Part shown: in pieces, positions 1-7,612 of the stretch
How the letters are laid out: the number at the start of each line of letters is the position of its first letter
Position numbering within the stretch: position 1 is the first letter of the stretch
Assembly: GCA_937998695.1 (NCBI GenBank)
Contig: CALLCO010000053.1
Span: forward strand, 1-33,176
Source of the DNA: Candidatus Ozemibacteraceae bacterium
Lineage (GTDB): Bacteria; Muiribacteriota; Ozemobacteria; Ozemobacterales; Ozemobacteraceae
DNA: 33,176 nt
Reading direction: 5' to 3'
Program-made: the position numbers and the translations under genes
The notes under the pieces: model-generated
Database searches by the model: none
Told to the model about the DNA's origin: nothing
Seen by the model: only the letters and a program-made list of their open reading frames with translations

Positions 1-1314
1 GGCCATGGCCGCGACCAGATCGGCGGTCTCGACCGCTCCGAAGGCATGCCGGCGCAGGTAGGCATTGACGCCGCGGCGCCACGCTTCGTCGCCCACCCTG
101 GACCGCAGCCAGTGCAGCACGCAGGCGCCCTTCTGGTAGAGGTGTCGATCGAACATCTGGAAGCTCTCGCGCCAGACGCGGGTGACGATGGGCCGCTGAT
201 AGGTCTGGCACTCGTCGAAATAGGCCTCGGCCATCAGCCAGCAGGCCAGCCGGAATTCGTCGAGCCCCTTGTCGAACTTCTGGAACAGGGCGTCGCTGTA
301 GGTGGCGAAGCTCTCGTTGAGCCAGCCGTGCGTCCAGTCCTTGCAGGTGACGAGGTCGCCGAACCACTGGTGGGCGAGTTCGTGGGCGACCAGCTTGTCG
401 AAGTCGAGGTCGAGGGCCGCCCGCGCGTCGAGCAACACCAGGTCGGTCTGGGTGGTGGCCGAGGTGTTCTCCATGCCGCCGCCGAAGTCGTAGGCCGCGA
501 CCTGCGCGTAGCGGGCGTAGGGATAGGCCACCCCGGTCTCGGCGAGCAGGAAGTCCATCGCCGCCTTGGTCGCCCGGAACCCGCGACGGGCGTCGGCCTG
601 GCGGCCGGGCGGGTAGTAGTAGTGGAGCGGCACCTTGGCGTAGGGTTCCCGGAATTCCTCGAACTCGCCGACGACGAGCGAGAAGAGATACATCGAGTGG
701 GGCTGTTCCATTTTCCAGTGGAAGGTCGAGGTGCGCCGCCTGGCGTCGTGCGTGGTCGCGACCAGCACCCCGTTGGCGATGGCGGTCAGGCCCTGCGCCA
801 CGGTGGCGATGATCTCGCTGGTGGCCTTCTCGGCCGGCACGTCACGGCAGGGAAACCAGCAGCGCGCGTCGTCGCTCTGTCCCTGCGTCCAGGCTTGCCG
901 CGGCCGGTCGGGATACGCGGGCGTGGGGGCGATGAAGTGCAGGCCAGGGCCCGGCCGGCGCAACCCGTAGCGGATGGCGACGAGCGCCTCGGTGCCGGCC
1001 GGCAGCGGCTGGGCCAGGGAGACGGTCAATCGGCCGGCCCCGAGGGTGAACGGGGCCGTCCGGGGAGCTCCCTTCCCCACCCTTACCCGAACCTCGTGCA
1101 CCTGCAGGTCGACGGCATGGAAGACCAGCGTTTCGACCTGTTCGCCGAGCAAGCGGACGGTGTGCCGGCACCAGCCGTCCAGGCTCTGCCGCTCGAGATC
1201 GACCGCCACCTCGAGCCGGACATGGGTGCTGTCAAACGTGGTATCGGGCAGGAACCTGGGCTGGGTATCCGCACTGGCGAACCCCACACCCCCGCGCGCC
1301 ATGGCATGTGTCAT
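1..1314 (-). CDS. M1 family zinc aminopeptidase (5' part, runs off the left edge)
   Basis: The reading frame is open from an ATG at 1314 to base 1 (438 codons, C-terminus outside the window). M1 peptidases remove N-terminal residues from peptides. The exopeptidase motif GGMEN is at about residues 279-283. The zinc site HELAH is at 311-315, followed by exactly 18 residues and the third ligand E334 (in WLNES), which is the HExxH-x18-E signature of the family. No signal peptide is visible at the N-terminus (MTHAMARGG), so a cytoplasmic enzyme is likely. The start is supported by a GGGGGAG ribosome-binding site just upstream. A weak promoter-like pair lies upstream on the minus strand (TTTGTG at 1368-1373 and TAGACT at 1346-1351, 16-base spacer). 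The long opposite-strand frame over this gene is a GC-rich shadow. Family assignment is firm; substrate preference is unknown. Confidence 0.93.
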   Translation of the reverse strand, partial: MTHAMARGGVGFASADTQPRFLPDTTFDSTHVRLEVAVDLERQSLDGWCRHTVRLLGEQVETLVFHAVDLQVHEVRVRVGKGAPRTAPFTLGAGRLTVSLAQPLPAGTEALVAIRYGLRRPGPGLHFIAPTPAYPDRPRQAWTQGQSDDARCWFPCRDVPAEKATSEIIATVAQGLTAIANGVLVATTHDARRRTSTFHWKMEQPHSMYLFSLVVGEFEEFREPYAKVPLHYYYPPGRQADARRGFRATKAAMDFLLAETGVAYPYARYAQVAAYDFGGGMENTSATTQTDLVLLDARAALDLDFDKLVAHELAHQWFGDLVTCKDWTHGWLNESFATYSDALFQKFDKGLDEFRLACWLMAEAYFDECQTYQRPIVTRVWRESFQMFDRHLYQKGACVLHWLRSRVGDEAWRRGVNAYLRRHAFGAVETADLVAAMA

Positions 1315-1536
1315 CGGTCACTCCCCCAAACTTGGTGATGGCGACAGTCTACCCGAAATCTCCGTTCCACAAACCCATTTTTCGGCCTTTTCTTTGTGTC
1401 CCTGCGGCCAGGCTGTCGTCACGCAGGTTCCAAGGCATGGCGCGCCAGAACGGGGTGGGCAGCCGCCGCGCTCAGCCCCGCCAAGAACAGCCCTCCGTGC
1501 CCGTAGAGGCCCGGGACACATTGGCGAGGGGAACCA

Positions 1537-2451
1537 TCAGCCAGGTGTCACGCCGGTTTTCCAGTCGCCCCAGGCTTCGTAGAGAGCCTGATCGGCAGGA
1601 TGGAAGTTGGGGACGTCGACAATCTGGGTCGCCTTTTCGAGGAGGCCAGGCCAGGGAACCGAACCGTGACCGGGGCCTTGGAGGTGGGGCGCCAGGGCCC
1701 GCAGGAGGGCGGCGAGAAAGGCCAGACGGGGATCGGCCGGGCCGGGCACCACCGCCACCCCGGCGTTGAGCCGGGAGGTGGCGCGGGCCTCGAAAGGGGG
1801 TTCGTAGGCCGGGTCGCCGAACAGGGCTCCCGCCGCAAGGGGGCACGGCGACGAACCCGACACCCGGCCGGGTGTCCGGGCGGTCTGCTCCCGCACGGCG
1901 GCCCGCCGCCACCCCGCGATGGTCGAGCACCGCCTGCCAGAGCGGCTCGGCCAAGTCGTCGCGGCCCATGCCGCCGAACCAGGCCTCCACCTCGGCCCAG
2001 ACGGCGAGATGGGCGGGGTCCCATTCCCCGTGCACCTTGGGGGCGAGGGCCACGACCTGAGCCAACACGGGCAGGGCTTCTTCGTCGGCCATCTGCCGGA
2101 ACAGGGCCTCGCCCAGCCGCCGCCGGGCTTCGAACAGATCATCGACCCGCACGCTGCCGATCCGGAGCAACAGGCTGCCGGCCTGCACGTCATCCGGCTT
2201 CTTCCCGACCTGAACCAAGGCCAGGGCCTGTTCGAGAATGCCCAGCCCCTCCTCCGTGCGCCCCTGTTTCAGCACGGCGGCCGCCAGGCTCTGCCGCACC
2301 ACCACCACCTGGGCGACCGGCACGTCGGGCATCCCGGCGAAGATCTCGAGCACCCGGCGGAAGGCCCGCTCCCCACGAACTCGGAATGCTGCTTTTCCGC
2401 TCCTTTTTCCCTCTGACCCCCTTCGGAGAAGAGGAATTCATTGCCGGCCAC
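1537..2451 (-). pseudogene. Frameshifted TPR-like protein gene
   Basis: On the minus strand, plausible protein runs through three frames. From a GTG at 2451 it reads MAGNEFLFSEGG... to about 2370. It then continues one frame over as ERAFRRVLEIFAGMPDV... with helical, TPR-like repeats (RTEEGLGILEQAL, DEEALPVLAQVVAL). Near 1820-1860, around a CCCCC run, it moves to a third frame that reads GALFGDPAYEPPFEAR... and ends with KTGVTPG and TGA at 1537-1539. Each segment looks coding in its own frame and shadow-like in the others. This implies two small indels in one former gene of about 300 codons, or sequencing errors at homopolymers. The function is not recognisable beyond repeat-type helices. The 222 bases between this stop and the aminopeptidase start hold no other gene that I can see. 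Confidence 0.5.
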
Positions 2452-2496
2452 CCCGCCGCCTTCGCGACCATCAACTTGATATCACCCTTCCAATGA

Positions 2497-2640
2497 AACC
2501 AGAACCACCGCGACTACCTGGAAGACAGCTTCTACGGGCCGCGGCTGCGCGCGTTCCCCGTCGAGTTCCTCTACCAGGGCATTGCCTTCCCGCACCGGAT
2601 CAACGTCGATGTGCAGCGCCAGGGGAAGATTCCCCCGAGC
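2497..2640 (+). pseudogene. Orphan coding fragment, no start or stop of its own
   Basis: Directly after an in-frame TGA (2494-2496), the plus strand reads like real protein: RDYLEDSFYGPRL, then AFPVEFLYQG and HRINVDVQRQGKIP. Third codon positions are almost all G or C and the composition is rich in aromatic residues, unlike the frames around it. There is no start codon, and downstream of about 2640 the frame degenerates into Pro/Arg/Ser-rich sequence. I do not recognise the family. It abuts the 5' end of the broken TPR-like gene on the other strand, so it is best read as the remnant of a gene cut by a deletion or rearrangement. Confidence 0.3.
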
Positions 2641-2757
2641 AGAGCCCCGCCCCTGCGCGAAAAAGCCCCATCGTTTCTAGGATTCGTTCCCCAGCTCAGC
2701 AGCACTGATGTTTCGGCCCGGTCGAGAGTACCATCTCCACTGACTCCGGCGGTACCC

Positions 2758-2786
2758 TTGGCCAGCCGACGGGAATCTGCTAGAGT
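2758..2786 (+). promoter_or_regulatory. Candidate sigma70-type promoter for the guanylate kinase gene
   Basis: TTGGCC (2758-2763) and TAGAGT (2781-2786) are separated by 17 bases, each matching the consensus at four of six positions. The pair lies about 50 bases before the ATG at 2837 and no other gene lies between. It is inferred from sequence only. Confidence 0.4.
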
Positions 2787-2836
2787 GTTGCGGTCGCCCG
2801 GCGACGGTTCACTCCTTCCGAAAGGCGGTGCCCCCG

Positions 2837-3484
2837 ATGACCCAAACCCTGCCCGGCATGAAGCCCAAGCCCCTGCTGTTCGTCGTTTCCGGCCCCAGTG
2901 GCTCGGGGAAGGGAACGGCCCTCGACTTCATCGAGCGCACCTTCGCGCCCATCATCGCCCGCTCGCCGACCTACACGACCCGGGCCCGCCGCAACGGGGA
3001 ACGCGACGGCAAGGACTACAACTACGTCGATCAGGCCCGCTTCGACGAACTGGTGGCTAGCAAGGAGATCTTCGAGTTCACCCGCACCTACAACGATGAA
3101 CTGTATGGATCGCCGCGCCGATTGATCAACACCGACGACGAGCATCACCTGCTGGTCGAGCTCGACTTCAACGGCTTCCACCGCCTGCGTTCGATCTCGC
3201 GCCGCAAGGTCATCGGCATCTTCATCATGCCTCCCTCGATCGAGGACCTGTCGAAGCGCATCCTGGCCCGCCAACCTGAGACCAACCTCGAGCGCCGCCT
3301 GCACCGCGTCAGCGAGCAGATCGCCCACGCCTGGTCGTATGACTACATCATCCTGAACCAGGACCGCGAGGAGTTCCTGCGGCGCGTGCGATGCTGCGTC
3401 GAGGCGGAACTGTTCCGGCTCGACGGCGTCGGCTTCCTCACCGAGCACTGGCACACCCTCGACGTCACGCTCACCAAGAGTTGA
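2837..3484 (+). CDS. gmk: Guanylate kinase family protein
   Basis: The product is 215 aa and matches guanylate kinase, which phosphorylates GMP to GDP with ATP in the cytoplasm. The P-loop GPSGSGKGT is at residues 19-27. The GMP-binding segment TTRARRNGERDGKDYNYV starts at residue 47 and holds the expected arginines R49 and R52. It is followed by EFTRTYNDELYGS, which corresponds to the family's Glu/Tyr contact region. Later come the lid-type sequence MPPSIEDLSKRILAR and SYDYIILN near the C-terminus, both typical of the family. The ATG at 2837 is preferred over the GTG at 2828 because AAAGGCGG (2821-2828) sits 8 bases before it. The middle of the protein (TDDEHHLLVELDFNGFHRL) departs from textbook enzymes, so a specialised paralogue cannot be excluded. 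It is probably a single-gene transcript. Confidence 0.75.
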   Translation: MTQTLPGMKPKPLLFVVSGPSGSGKGTALDFIERTFAPIIARSPTYTTRARRNGERDGKDYNYVDQARFDELVASKEIFEFTRTYNDELYGSPRRLINTDDEHHLLVELDFNGFHRLRSISRRKVIGIFIMPPSIEDLSKRILARQPETNLERRLHRVSEQIAHAWSYDYIILNQDREEFLRRVRCCVEAELFRLDGVGFLTEHWHTLDVTLTKS

Positions 3485-3592
3485 CCAGACCCATCCACCC
3501 TGGGCCGAGAGGTCGCACACAACGAGAAATTTGGGATCACGTTCCCGGAATCCCGCGGAATCCCCGGAATCCGGCATCTCGGGGTTGCCGTC

Positions 3593-3615
3593 TGGGGAAC
3601 GCGGCGCGTTCCCCA
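3593..3615. repeat. Perfect 10-bp inverted repeat (hairpin)
   Basis: TGGGGAACGC and GCGTTCCCCA flank a 3-base loop (GGC) in the spacer between the convergent guanylate kinase and hydroxylase genes. There is no T-run after it, so it could be a bidirectional terminator, an mRNA-stabilising stem or a repeat-family unit. Confidence 0.6.
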
Positions 3616-3630
3616 GGCTGGAAAATGGGT

Positions 3631-3649
3631 CCAGGGCCTTTGGCCCTGG
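3631..3649. repeat. Perfect 8-bp inverted repeat (hairpin)
   Basis: CCAGGGCC and GGCCCTGG flank TTT, only 15 bases after the previous hairpin, and are followed by a G-rich run. Together the two stems form a compact double-hairpin element in the convergent spacer. Confidence 0.55.
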
Positions 3650-3708
3650 GGGGGGAAGGGGTGAAGCCTCGTCGGCTGGCTTGGCAGCGGCTCATGGAAC
3701 GAACGCCA

Positions 3709-3744
3709 AGGCCCGCGGAGGCGAGGGATCTCCTCCACGGGCCT
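3709..3744 (-). terminator. Probable terminator of the hydroxylase operon
   Basis: AGGCCCG (3709-3715) pairs with CGGGCCT (3738-3744). After one mismatch the stem continues as GGAGG/CCTCC. The hairpin lies 35 bases beyond the stop of the molybdopterin subunit gene, read on the minus strand. The downstream sequence is only moderately T-rich (TTGGCGTTCGTTCC), so the call rests mainly on stem strength and position. Confidence 0.5.
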
Positions 3745-3778
3745 CGAAAGCGATCAGATCAAAAACCGTGGCGGCGGG

Positions 3779-6166
3779 TTAGGGGATTTTGCCTTCCGGG
3801 CCTTTGCCACCTTTCGGCAGAGCGCGCCAGACGTCCTCCTGGCGGATGGGCAGGTGGGTGAGGTCGGCCCCGACCGCGTTCTGGAGGGCGTTGCCGAGGG
3901 CGGCGCCGATGGCGATCATCGAGTGCTCGCCGACCCCGCGGGCCCCGAAGGGGCCGTCGATCTGCGGGGTCTCGACGGCGATGCAGTCGATCTCCTCGGG
4001 CAGGTCGAGCGAGGTGGGGATTTTGTTGTCGGTGAAGTTGGGGTTGAGCAGCCGGCCGTCGGGCGCATAGCGGTAGCCCTCGCACATCGCGGTGCCCAGC
4101 CCCTGCAGCATGCCGCCGATGATCTGCCCGCGCACCGATTTGACGTTGATCACTTTGCCGACATCGAACGCGCTGGCCACCTTGATAATATTGTACTCCC
4201 CAGTACGAGGATGTGCCTCGACCACCAGGCCGTGGGCCCCGTAGGTCCAGTCGAGGGCGGGGTTGCCCTGGCCGGTCTCCTTGTCGAGGTTGCTCAGCCC
4301 CTGGGCGACGTAGCGGCCGACGCCGACCAGCGGCCCGCCGATGGCGTTGCCGTCGGGGTAAGCGTAGCCCACCGCCATCGCCTTGAAGGTCACGCACTTC
4401 GCGGGATGGTGTCGCAGGAAGACCTTCTCGTCGTCATGGTCGAGATCGCAGGGGTTGGCCCGCAACACCTGGGCCGCCACCTCGTAGGCCTTGCCGAGCA
4501 GGTCGTGGGCGGCCAGAATGGCCGCATTGCCAGACAGCAAGAGCCCCTTGCTCGCCACCGTCTGCCAGTCGTAGGGATCGCGGTCGGTGTCGTTCTCGAT
4601 CGGCAGCCTGACCTTCTCGACGGGGAAGCCGAGCGCTTCGGCGATGATTTGGACAATGGACGTATACGTGCCGGCCCCGATCTCGGTCAACGACAGGTTG
4701 GCCGTCACCGTTCCGTCCTCGTTCATCTTCAGGATGACCACGGTGCCGGTGAAGGGCGGCATGGCCGGCGCCTTGTGCAGGGCGACGACCGCTTTGCCGA
4801 TCTTCATGCCGGTCTTTTTCTCGCGCGCCTTTTCAGCCGGGGTGAGCTTGCCGTAGCCGATCGCTTTCGCCACCTCTTCGAGGCAGCGGCCGACGTTGCC
4901 GGTGTGTTCGGTGATGACCTCGCCGGTCAGGGTCACCGAGCCGGGTTTGAGGGTGTTGGCCAGCCGGAACTTCAGCGGGTCCATGCCGAGGGTGCGGGCG
5001 CACAGGTCCATGTGGCGTTCCAGGCCCCACGAGAACTCGACGTGGCCGAAGCCGCGGTAGGCCGTGCCGAACGGCTTGTTCGTGTAGACGGTGTAGGCAT
5101 CGACCCAGGCGTTGGGGATCTCGTACGGCCCGGCCGCCGAATAGCCCGAAGCGCGGGTGACGTTGACGGCATAGTCGGCGTAGGCCCCGGCGTCCCAGTA
5201 CATGGTCATCTGCTGGGCGACGATCTTCCCGTTCTTCTTGACCCCGGTCTTGATGTGGTAGACGAGGCCGGACCGGCACGGCAGCAGGCTGAACTCTTCT
5301 TCCCGCGTCGCCTGGATCTTGACCGGGCGGCCGCCGGCTTGGCGGGACAGCACGCAACAGAGCGGCTCGAGGTGGATGCCCGCCTTGCCGCCGAACCCGC
5401 CGCCCACGGAGGGGATGTAGACCCGGATGTTACAGTGCGGGATCTTGAACGAGTGGGCGAACAGGTTGCGCACCGTGAACGGCGACTGGGCGCTGGTGAT
5501 GATGCTGATGCGGTCGCCCAGCAGCCATTGGCCGATCGCCACGTGGGTCTCCATCGGCACATGCTGGACGTTGGGGTTGGTGTACTCGCGCTCGACGATG
5601 ACGTCGGCCTCTTTGAACCCTTTTTCGACGTCGCCCTTGCGCAGCTTGGTGTGGTTGGCGATGTTGGTTCCGGGAATAGGGGTGAAGACCTCCTTTACGT
5701 ACTCGTATGTCCCCAGATCGGGGTGGACGAGCGGAGCCCCCTTCTTCGCCGCCGACTTGGGCTCGAGGACGGGCTCCATCACCTCGTAGTCGACCTGGAT
5801 CAGATCGACCGCCTGCTGGGCGATGGCCGGGGTCTCGGCCGCCACGGCGGCAACGGCCTCGCCGAAGTGGCGCACCACGTCCTTGGCGAGTATGTGCTTA
5901 TCGACGAGGTAGAGGCCGACGCGGTAGTCGAGTTCCTTCCCGGTGAGGACGGCATGGACGCCCGGCAGCTTCTCGGCCTTGCTGGTATCGATGCGCTTGA
6001 TGCGGGCCTTGGCGTGGGGGCTGCGCTTGACCTTGGCGTGGAGCATGCCCGGCACCACCCAGTCGCCCGTGTAGAGGGCCGCGCCGGTCAGCTTTTCGAC
6101 GGTGTCGATGCGTTCGATGCCCTTCCCGACGACCTTCAATTCTTCATGGGGAATGTTCTCAAACAC
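3779..6166 (-). CDS. Xanthine dehydrogenase-family molybdopterin-binding subunit
   Basis: This 795-aa protein is the large catalytic subunit of a molybdenum hydroxylase, which inserts oxygen from water into a substrate C-H bond. The N-terminal domain reads GKGIERIDTVEKLTGAALYT. The cofactor motif VGGGFGGKAG is in the middle, followed by TAYRGFGHVEF at the substrate pocket. GPFGARGVGEHS near the C-terminus carries the catalytic glutamate E747. Its GTG start (6166) overlaps the end of the [2Fe-2S] gene by 8 bases and follows GGAGGAG, so translation is probably coupled. It is the last gene of a three-gene operon (FAD, [2Fe-2S], Mo). No maturation genes such as xdhC are adjacent. The substrate could be xanthine, another purine, or an aromatic acyl-CoA; sequence alone does not decide. 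Confidence 0.92.
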   Translation of the reverse strand: MFENIPHEELKVVGKGIERIDTVEKLTGAALYTGDWVVPGMLHAKVKRSPHAKARIKRIDTSKAEKLPGVHAVLTGKELDYRVGLYLVDKHILAKDVVRHFGEAVAAVAAETPAIAQQAVDLIQVDYEVMEPVLEPKSAAKKGAPLVHPDLGTYEYVKEVFTPIPGTNIANHTKLRKGDVEKGFKEADVIVEREYTNPNVQHVPMETHVAIGQWLLGDRISIITSAQSPFTVRNLFAHSFKIPHCNIRVYIPSVGGGFGGKAGIHLEPLCCVLSRQAGGRPVKIQATREEEFSLLPCRSGLVYHIKTGVKKNGKIVAQQMTMYWDAGAYADYAVNVTRASGYSAAGPYEIPNAWVDAYTVYTNKPFGTAYRGFGHVEFSWGLERHMDLCARTLGMDPLKFRLANTLKPGSVTLTGEVITEHTGNVGRCLEEVAKAIGYGKLTPAEKAREKKTGMKIGKAVVALHKAPAMPPFTGTVVILKMNEDGTVTANLSLTEIGAGTYTSIVQIIAEALGFPVEKVRLPIENDTDRDPYDWQTVASKGLLLSGNAAILAAHDLLGKAYEVAAQVLRANPCDLDHDDEKVFLRHHPAKCVTFKAMAVGYAYPDGNAIGGPLVGVGRYVAQGLSNLDKETGQGNPALDWTYGAHGLVVEAHPRTGEYNIIKVASAFDVGKVINVKSVRGQIIGGMLQGLGTAMCEGYRYAPDGRLLNPNFTDNKIPTSLDLPEEIDCIAVETPQIDGPFGARGVGEHSMIAIGAALGNALQNAVGADLTHLPIRQEDVWRALPKGGKGPEGKIP

Positions 6167-6659
6167 GGCGCATCTCCTCCGTCTTCGGCTTCAACTGGCC
6201 GGTGGCGTCGAGGACCGACTCGATGATCTGCTGGTAGCCGGTGCAGCGGCAGAAGTTGCCCTCGATGGCCTCCTTGATCTGGTCGACCGTCGGCTTGGGA
6301 TGCTCCTTCAGCAGCGCCTTCACCGACATCAGCATGCCGGGAGTGCAGAACCCGCACTGCACGCCATGATTGCGATGAAAGGCCTCCTGCAGGTTCGACA
6401 GCTTGCCGTTTTTCGCCTCGCCCTCGACCGTCTCGATGGTGGCGCCGTCGGCTTCGGGCGCCAGCACCAGGCAGCTGTTGACCGTCTTGCCGTTCAGGAT
6501 GACGGTGCAGGCTCCGCATTCGCCGGCCCCGCACCCTTCTTTGGTGCCAGTCAGACCGAGATCCTCGCGCAGGAACCGCAGCAGCGTGCGGTGGCCCACG
6601 ACCTCGCGCGTATACTTCTTCCCATTGACCGTGACGGCCACCGTGTGCTTCGTGTTCAT
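6159..6659 (-). CDS. Molybdenum hydroxylase [2Fe-2S] iron-sulfur subunit
   Basis: This 166-aa electron-transfer subunit carries two [2Fe-2S] clusters. The plant-ferredoxin-type cluster ligands are C43, C48, C51 and C63 (GCGAGECGACTV... NSC). The alpha-helical cluster ligands are C102, C105 (CGFC), C137 and C139 (CRC). All eight cysteines of the family are present and the length is normal. The ATG at 6659 follows a GGAGGAAG site, and only 14 bases separate it from the FAD gene stop. The protein passes electrons from the molybdenum subunit to FAD in the subunit encoded upstream. The C-terminal tail after the last cysteines (TGQLKPKTEEMRRV) is slightly extended. Confidence 0.95.
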   Translation of the reverse strand: MNTKHTVAVTVNGKKYTREVVGHRTLLRFLREDLGLTGTKEGCGAGECGACTVILNGKTVNSCLVLAPEADGATIETVEGEAKNGKLSNLQEAFHRNHGVQCGFCTPGMLMSVKALLKEHPKPTVDQIKEAIEGNFCRCTGYQQIIESVLDATGQLKPKTEEMRRV

Positions 6660-6673
6660 CGTCTTCCTCCAGT

Positions 6674-7489
6674 TCAGGCCAGCGCCGGCAACAATTTTCT
6701 GATGAACTCTTCGACCATGAACAGCCGAAAGTCACGAGAAGCACGCACGTCGTCGATCGGGTTGACCACCTTGAAGGCGGCCGCCACGACCGCGGCCGCC
6801 GTCGCCTGGGGCGGCAGGTCGGCCGTCACCACCGGGGTCGGGGCGCAGGACCCGATGCCCACCCGCAGCCATGTGGCGGTGCGGGCGATGGCCACACTGA
6901 CCACCGCCAGATCGTGCCCCTTGATGCGCTTGAGCTTTTCCATGCCCCAGGCGGCCCCGGCCGCCTCGGCTGGGTAGAGCACGCGTTGGACGACTTCGTC
7001 ATCCTTCAACTGGGTGGCTTTGACCCCGGTGAAGAACTCCTTCATCGGGATGACCCGGGTGCCGCGCACCGAGGCCAGTTCAACGCGGGCGCCGAGCGCC
7101 AGCGAGCTGCAGCCCAGATCGGCACAGGGCGAGGCGGTGCAGAGGTTGCCCCCGATGGTGGCGCGGTTGCGCAGCTGGGCCGAGCCGATGTGCCCGGCGG
7201 CATGGGCCAGCAGCGGGAACTTTTTCGCGATCACCGGATGCCGCATGATCTCGATGCAGGTCACGGTGGCCCCGATGGCCAGACCATCGCGCTCGGACCA
7301 GGTGATGCCCTGCATCTCGGGAATGTGCTTGACGTCGATCAGGTAGGCGGGCTTGTCAGTGCCGAGCCGGATGTCGCACAGCAGGTCGGTGCCGCCGGCC
7401 AGCAGGCGCGCCTGGCCGGAATGTTTCTTCAGCAACTGCAGAAGATCCTTCCTCTCACGCGGCGCCAGGTAGGAAAACTCATGAAGCAT
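6674..7489 (-). CDS. Molybdenum hydroxylase FAD-binding subunit (CoxM/XdhB type)
   Basis: This 271-aa flavin subunit is the first gene of the hydroxylase operon. FAD-binding motifs are RLLAGGTDLL near the N-terminus and RNRATIGGNLCTASPCADL in the middle, followed by the usual C-terminal CO-dehydrogenase flavoprotein domain (IKGHDLAVVSVAIA). The ATG at 7489 has AAAGGAG upstream. The long [4Fe-4S] insertion seen in 4-hydroxybenzoyl-CoA reductase beta subunits is absent, which argues against that specific enzyme. The segment LCTASPCADLGCSS has three closely spaced cysteines, a little unusual for the family. It accepts electrons from the [2Fe-2S] subunit and reduces NAD or another acceptor. Confidence 0.92.
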   Translation of the reverse strand: MLHEFSYLAPRERKDLLQLLKKHSGQARLLAGGTDLLCDIRLGTDKPAYLIDVKHIPEMQGITWSERDGLAIGATVTCIEIMRHPVIAKKFPLLAHAAGHIGSAQLRNRATIGGNLCTASPCADLGCSSLALGARVELASVRGTRVIPMKEFFTGVKATQLKDDEVVQRVLYPAEAAGAAWGMEKLKRIKGHDLAVVSVAIARTATWLRVGIGSCAPTPVVTADLPPQATAAAVVAAAFKVVNPIDDVRASRDFRLFMVEEFIRKLLPALA

Positions 7490-7612
7490 GCACGGAAACT
7501 CCTTTCCTCGATAAGGACCTTGCGGATGTTAGAGAACCATATAAATAGAATTTCGGGGGGAAAGCAAGGGAAAGCCCGCCCCTGTGATGTGGTACCATTA
7601 GAGCCGCGAAAG
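7490..7612. promoter_or_regulatory. Divergent intergenic region (hydroxylase operon / double cyclase)
   Basis: These 123 bases separate divergent starts. The core at about 7527-7556 is markedly AT-rich for this genome and contains TATAAA (7540-7545) and TAGAAT (7546-7551), either of which could be a plus-strand -10 element. On the minus strand TTGCTT and TATATG occur with an 18-base spacer. No -35 match is convincing, so the exact promoters are unassigned. Confidence 0.35.

Noticed and set aside
46-1338. Long plus-strand open frame opposite the aminopeptidase
   Set aside because: The minus strand encodes a complete M1 motif set; the plus frame is a GC-rich shadow with Val/Gly/Arg-rich sequence.
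3548-3572. Three GGAATCC units resembling a short tandem array
   Set aside because: Too few and too short for a CRISPR or a defined operator; mentioned only as context of the hairpin spacer.
3854-6226. 790-codon plus-strand frame
   Set aside because: It mirrors the molybdopterin subunit gene, whose motifs are unmistakable on the minus strand.
6674-7489. FAD subunit as 4-hydroxybenzoyl-CoA reductase beta subunit
   Set aside because: The characteristic [4Fe-4S] insertion is absent, so only the general hydroxylase family is claimed.
7520-7545. TTGCGG/TATAAA as a promoter for the double cyclase
   Set aside because: The spacer would be only 14 bases; the AT-rich region is kept as a regulatory zone without naming a promoter.
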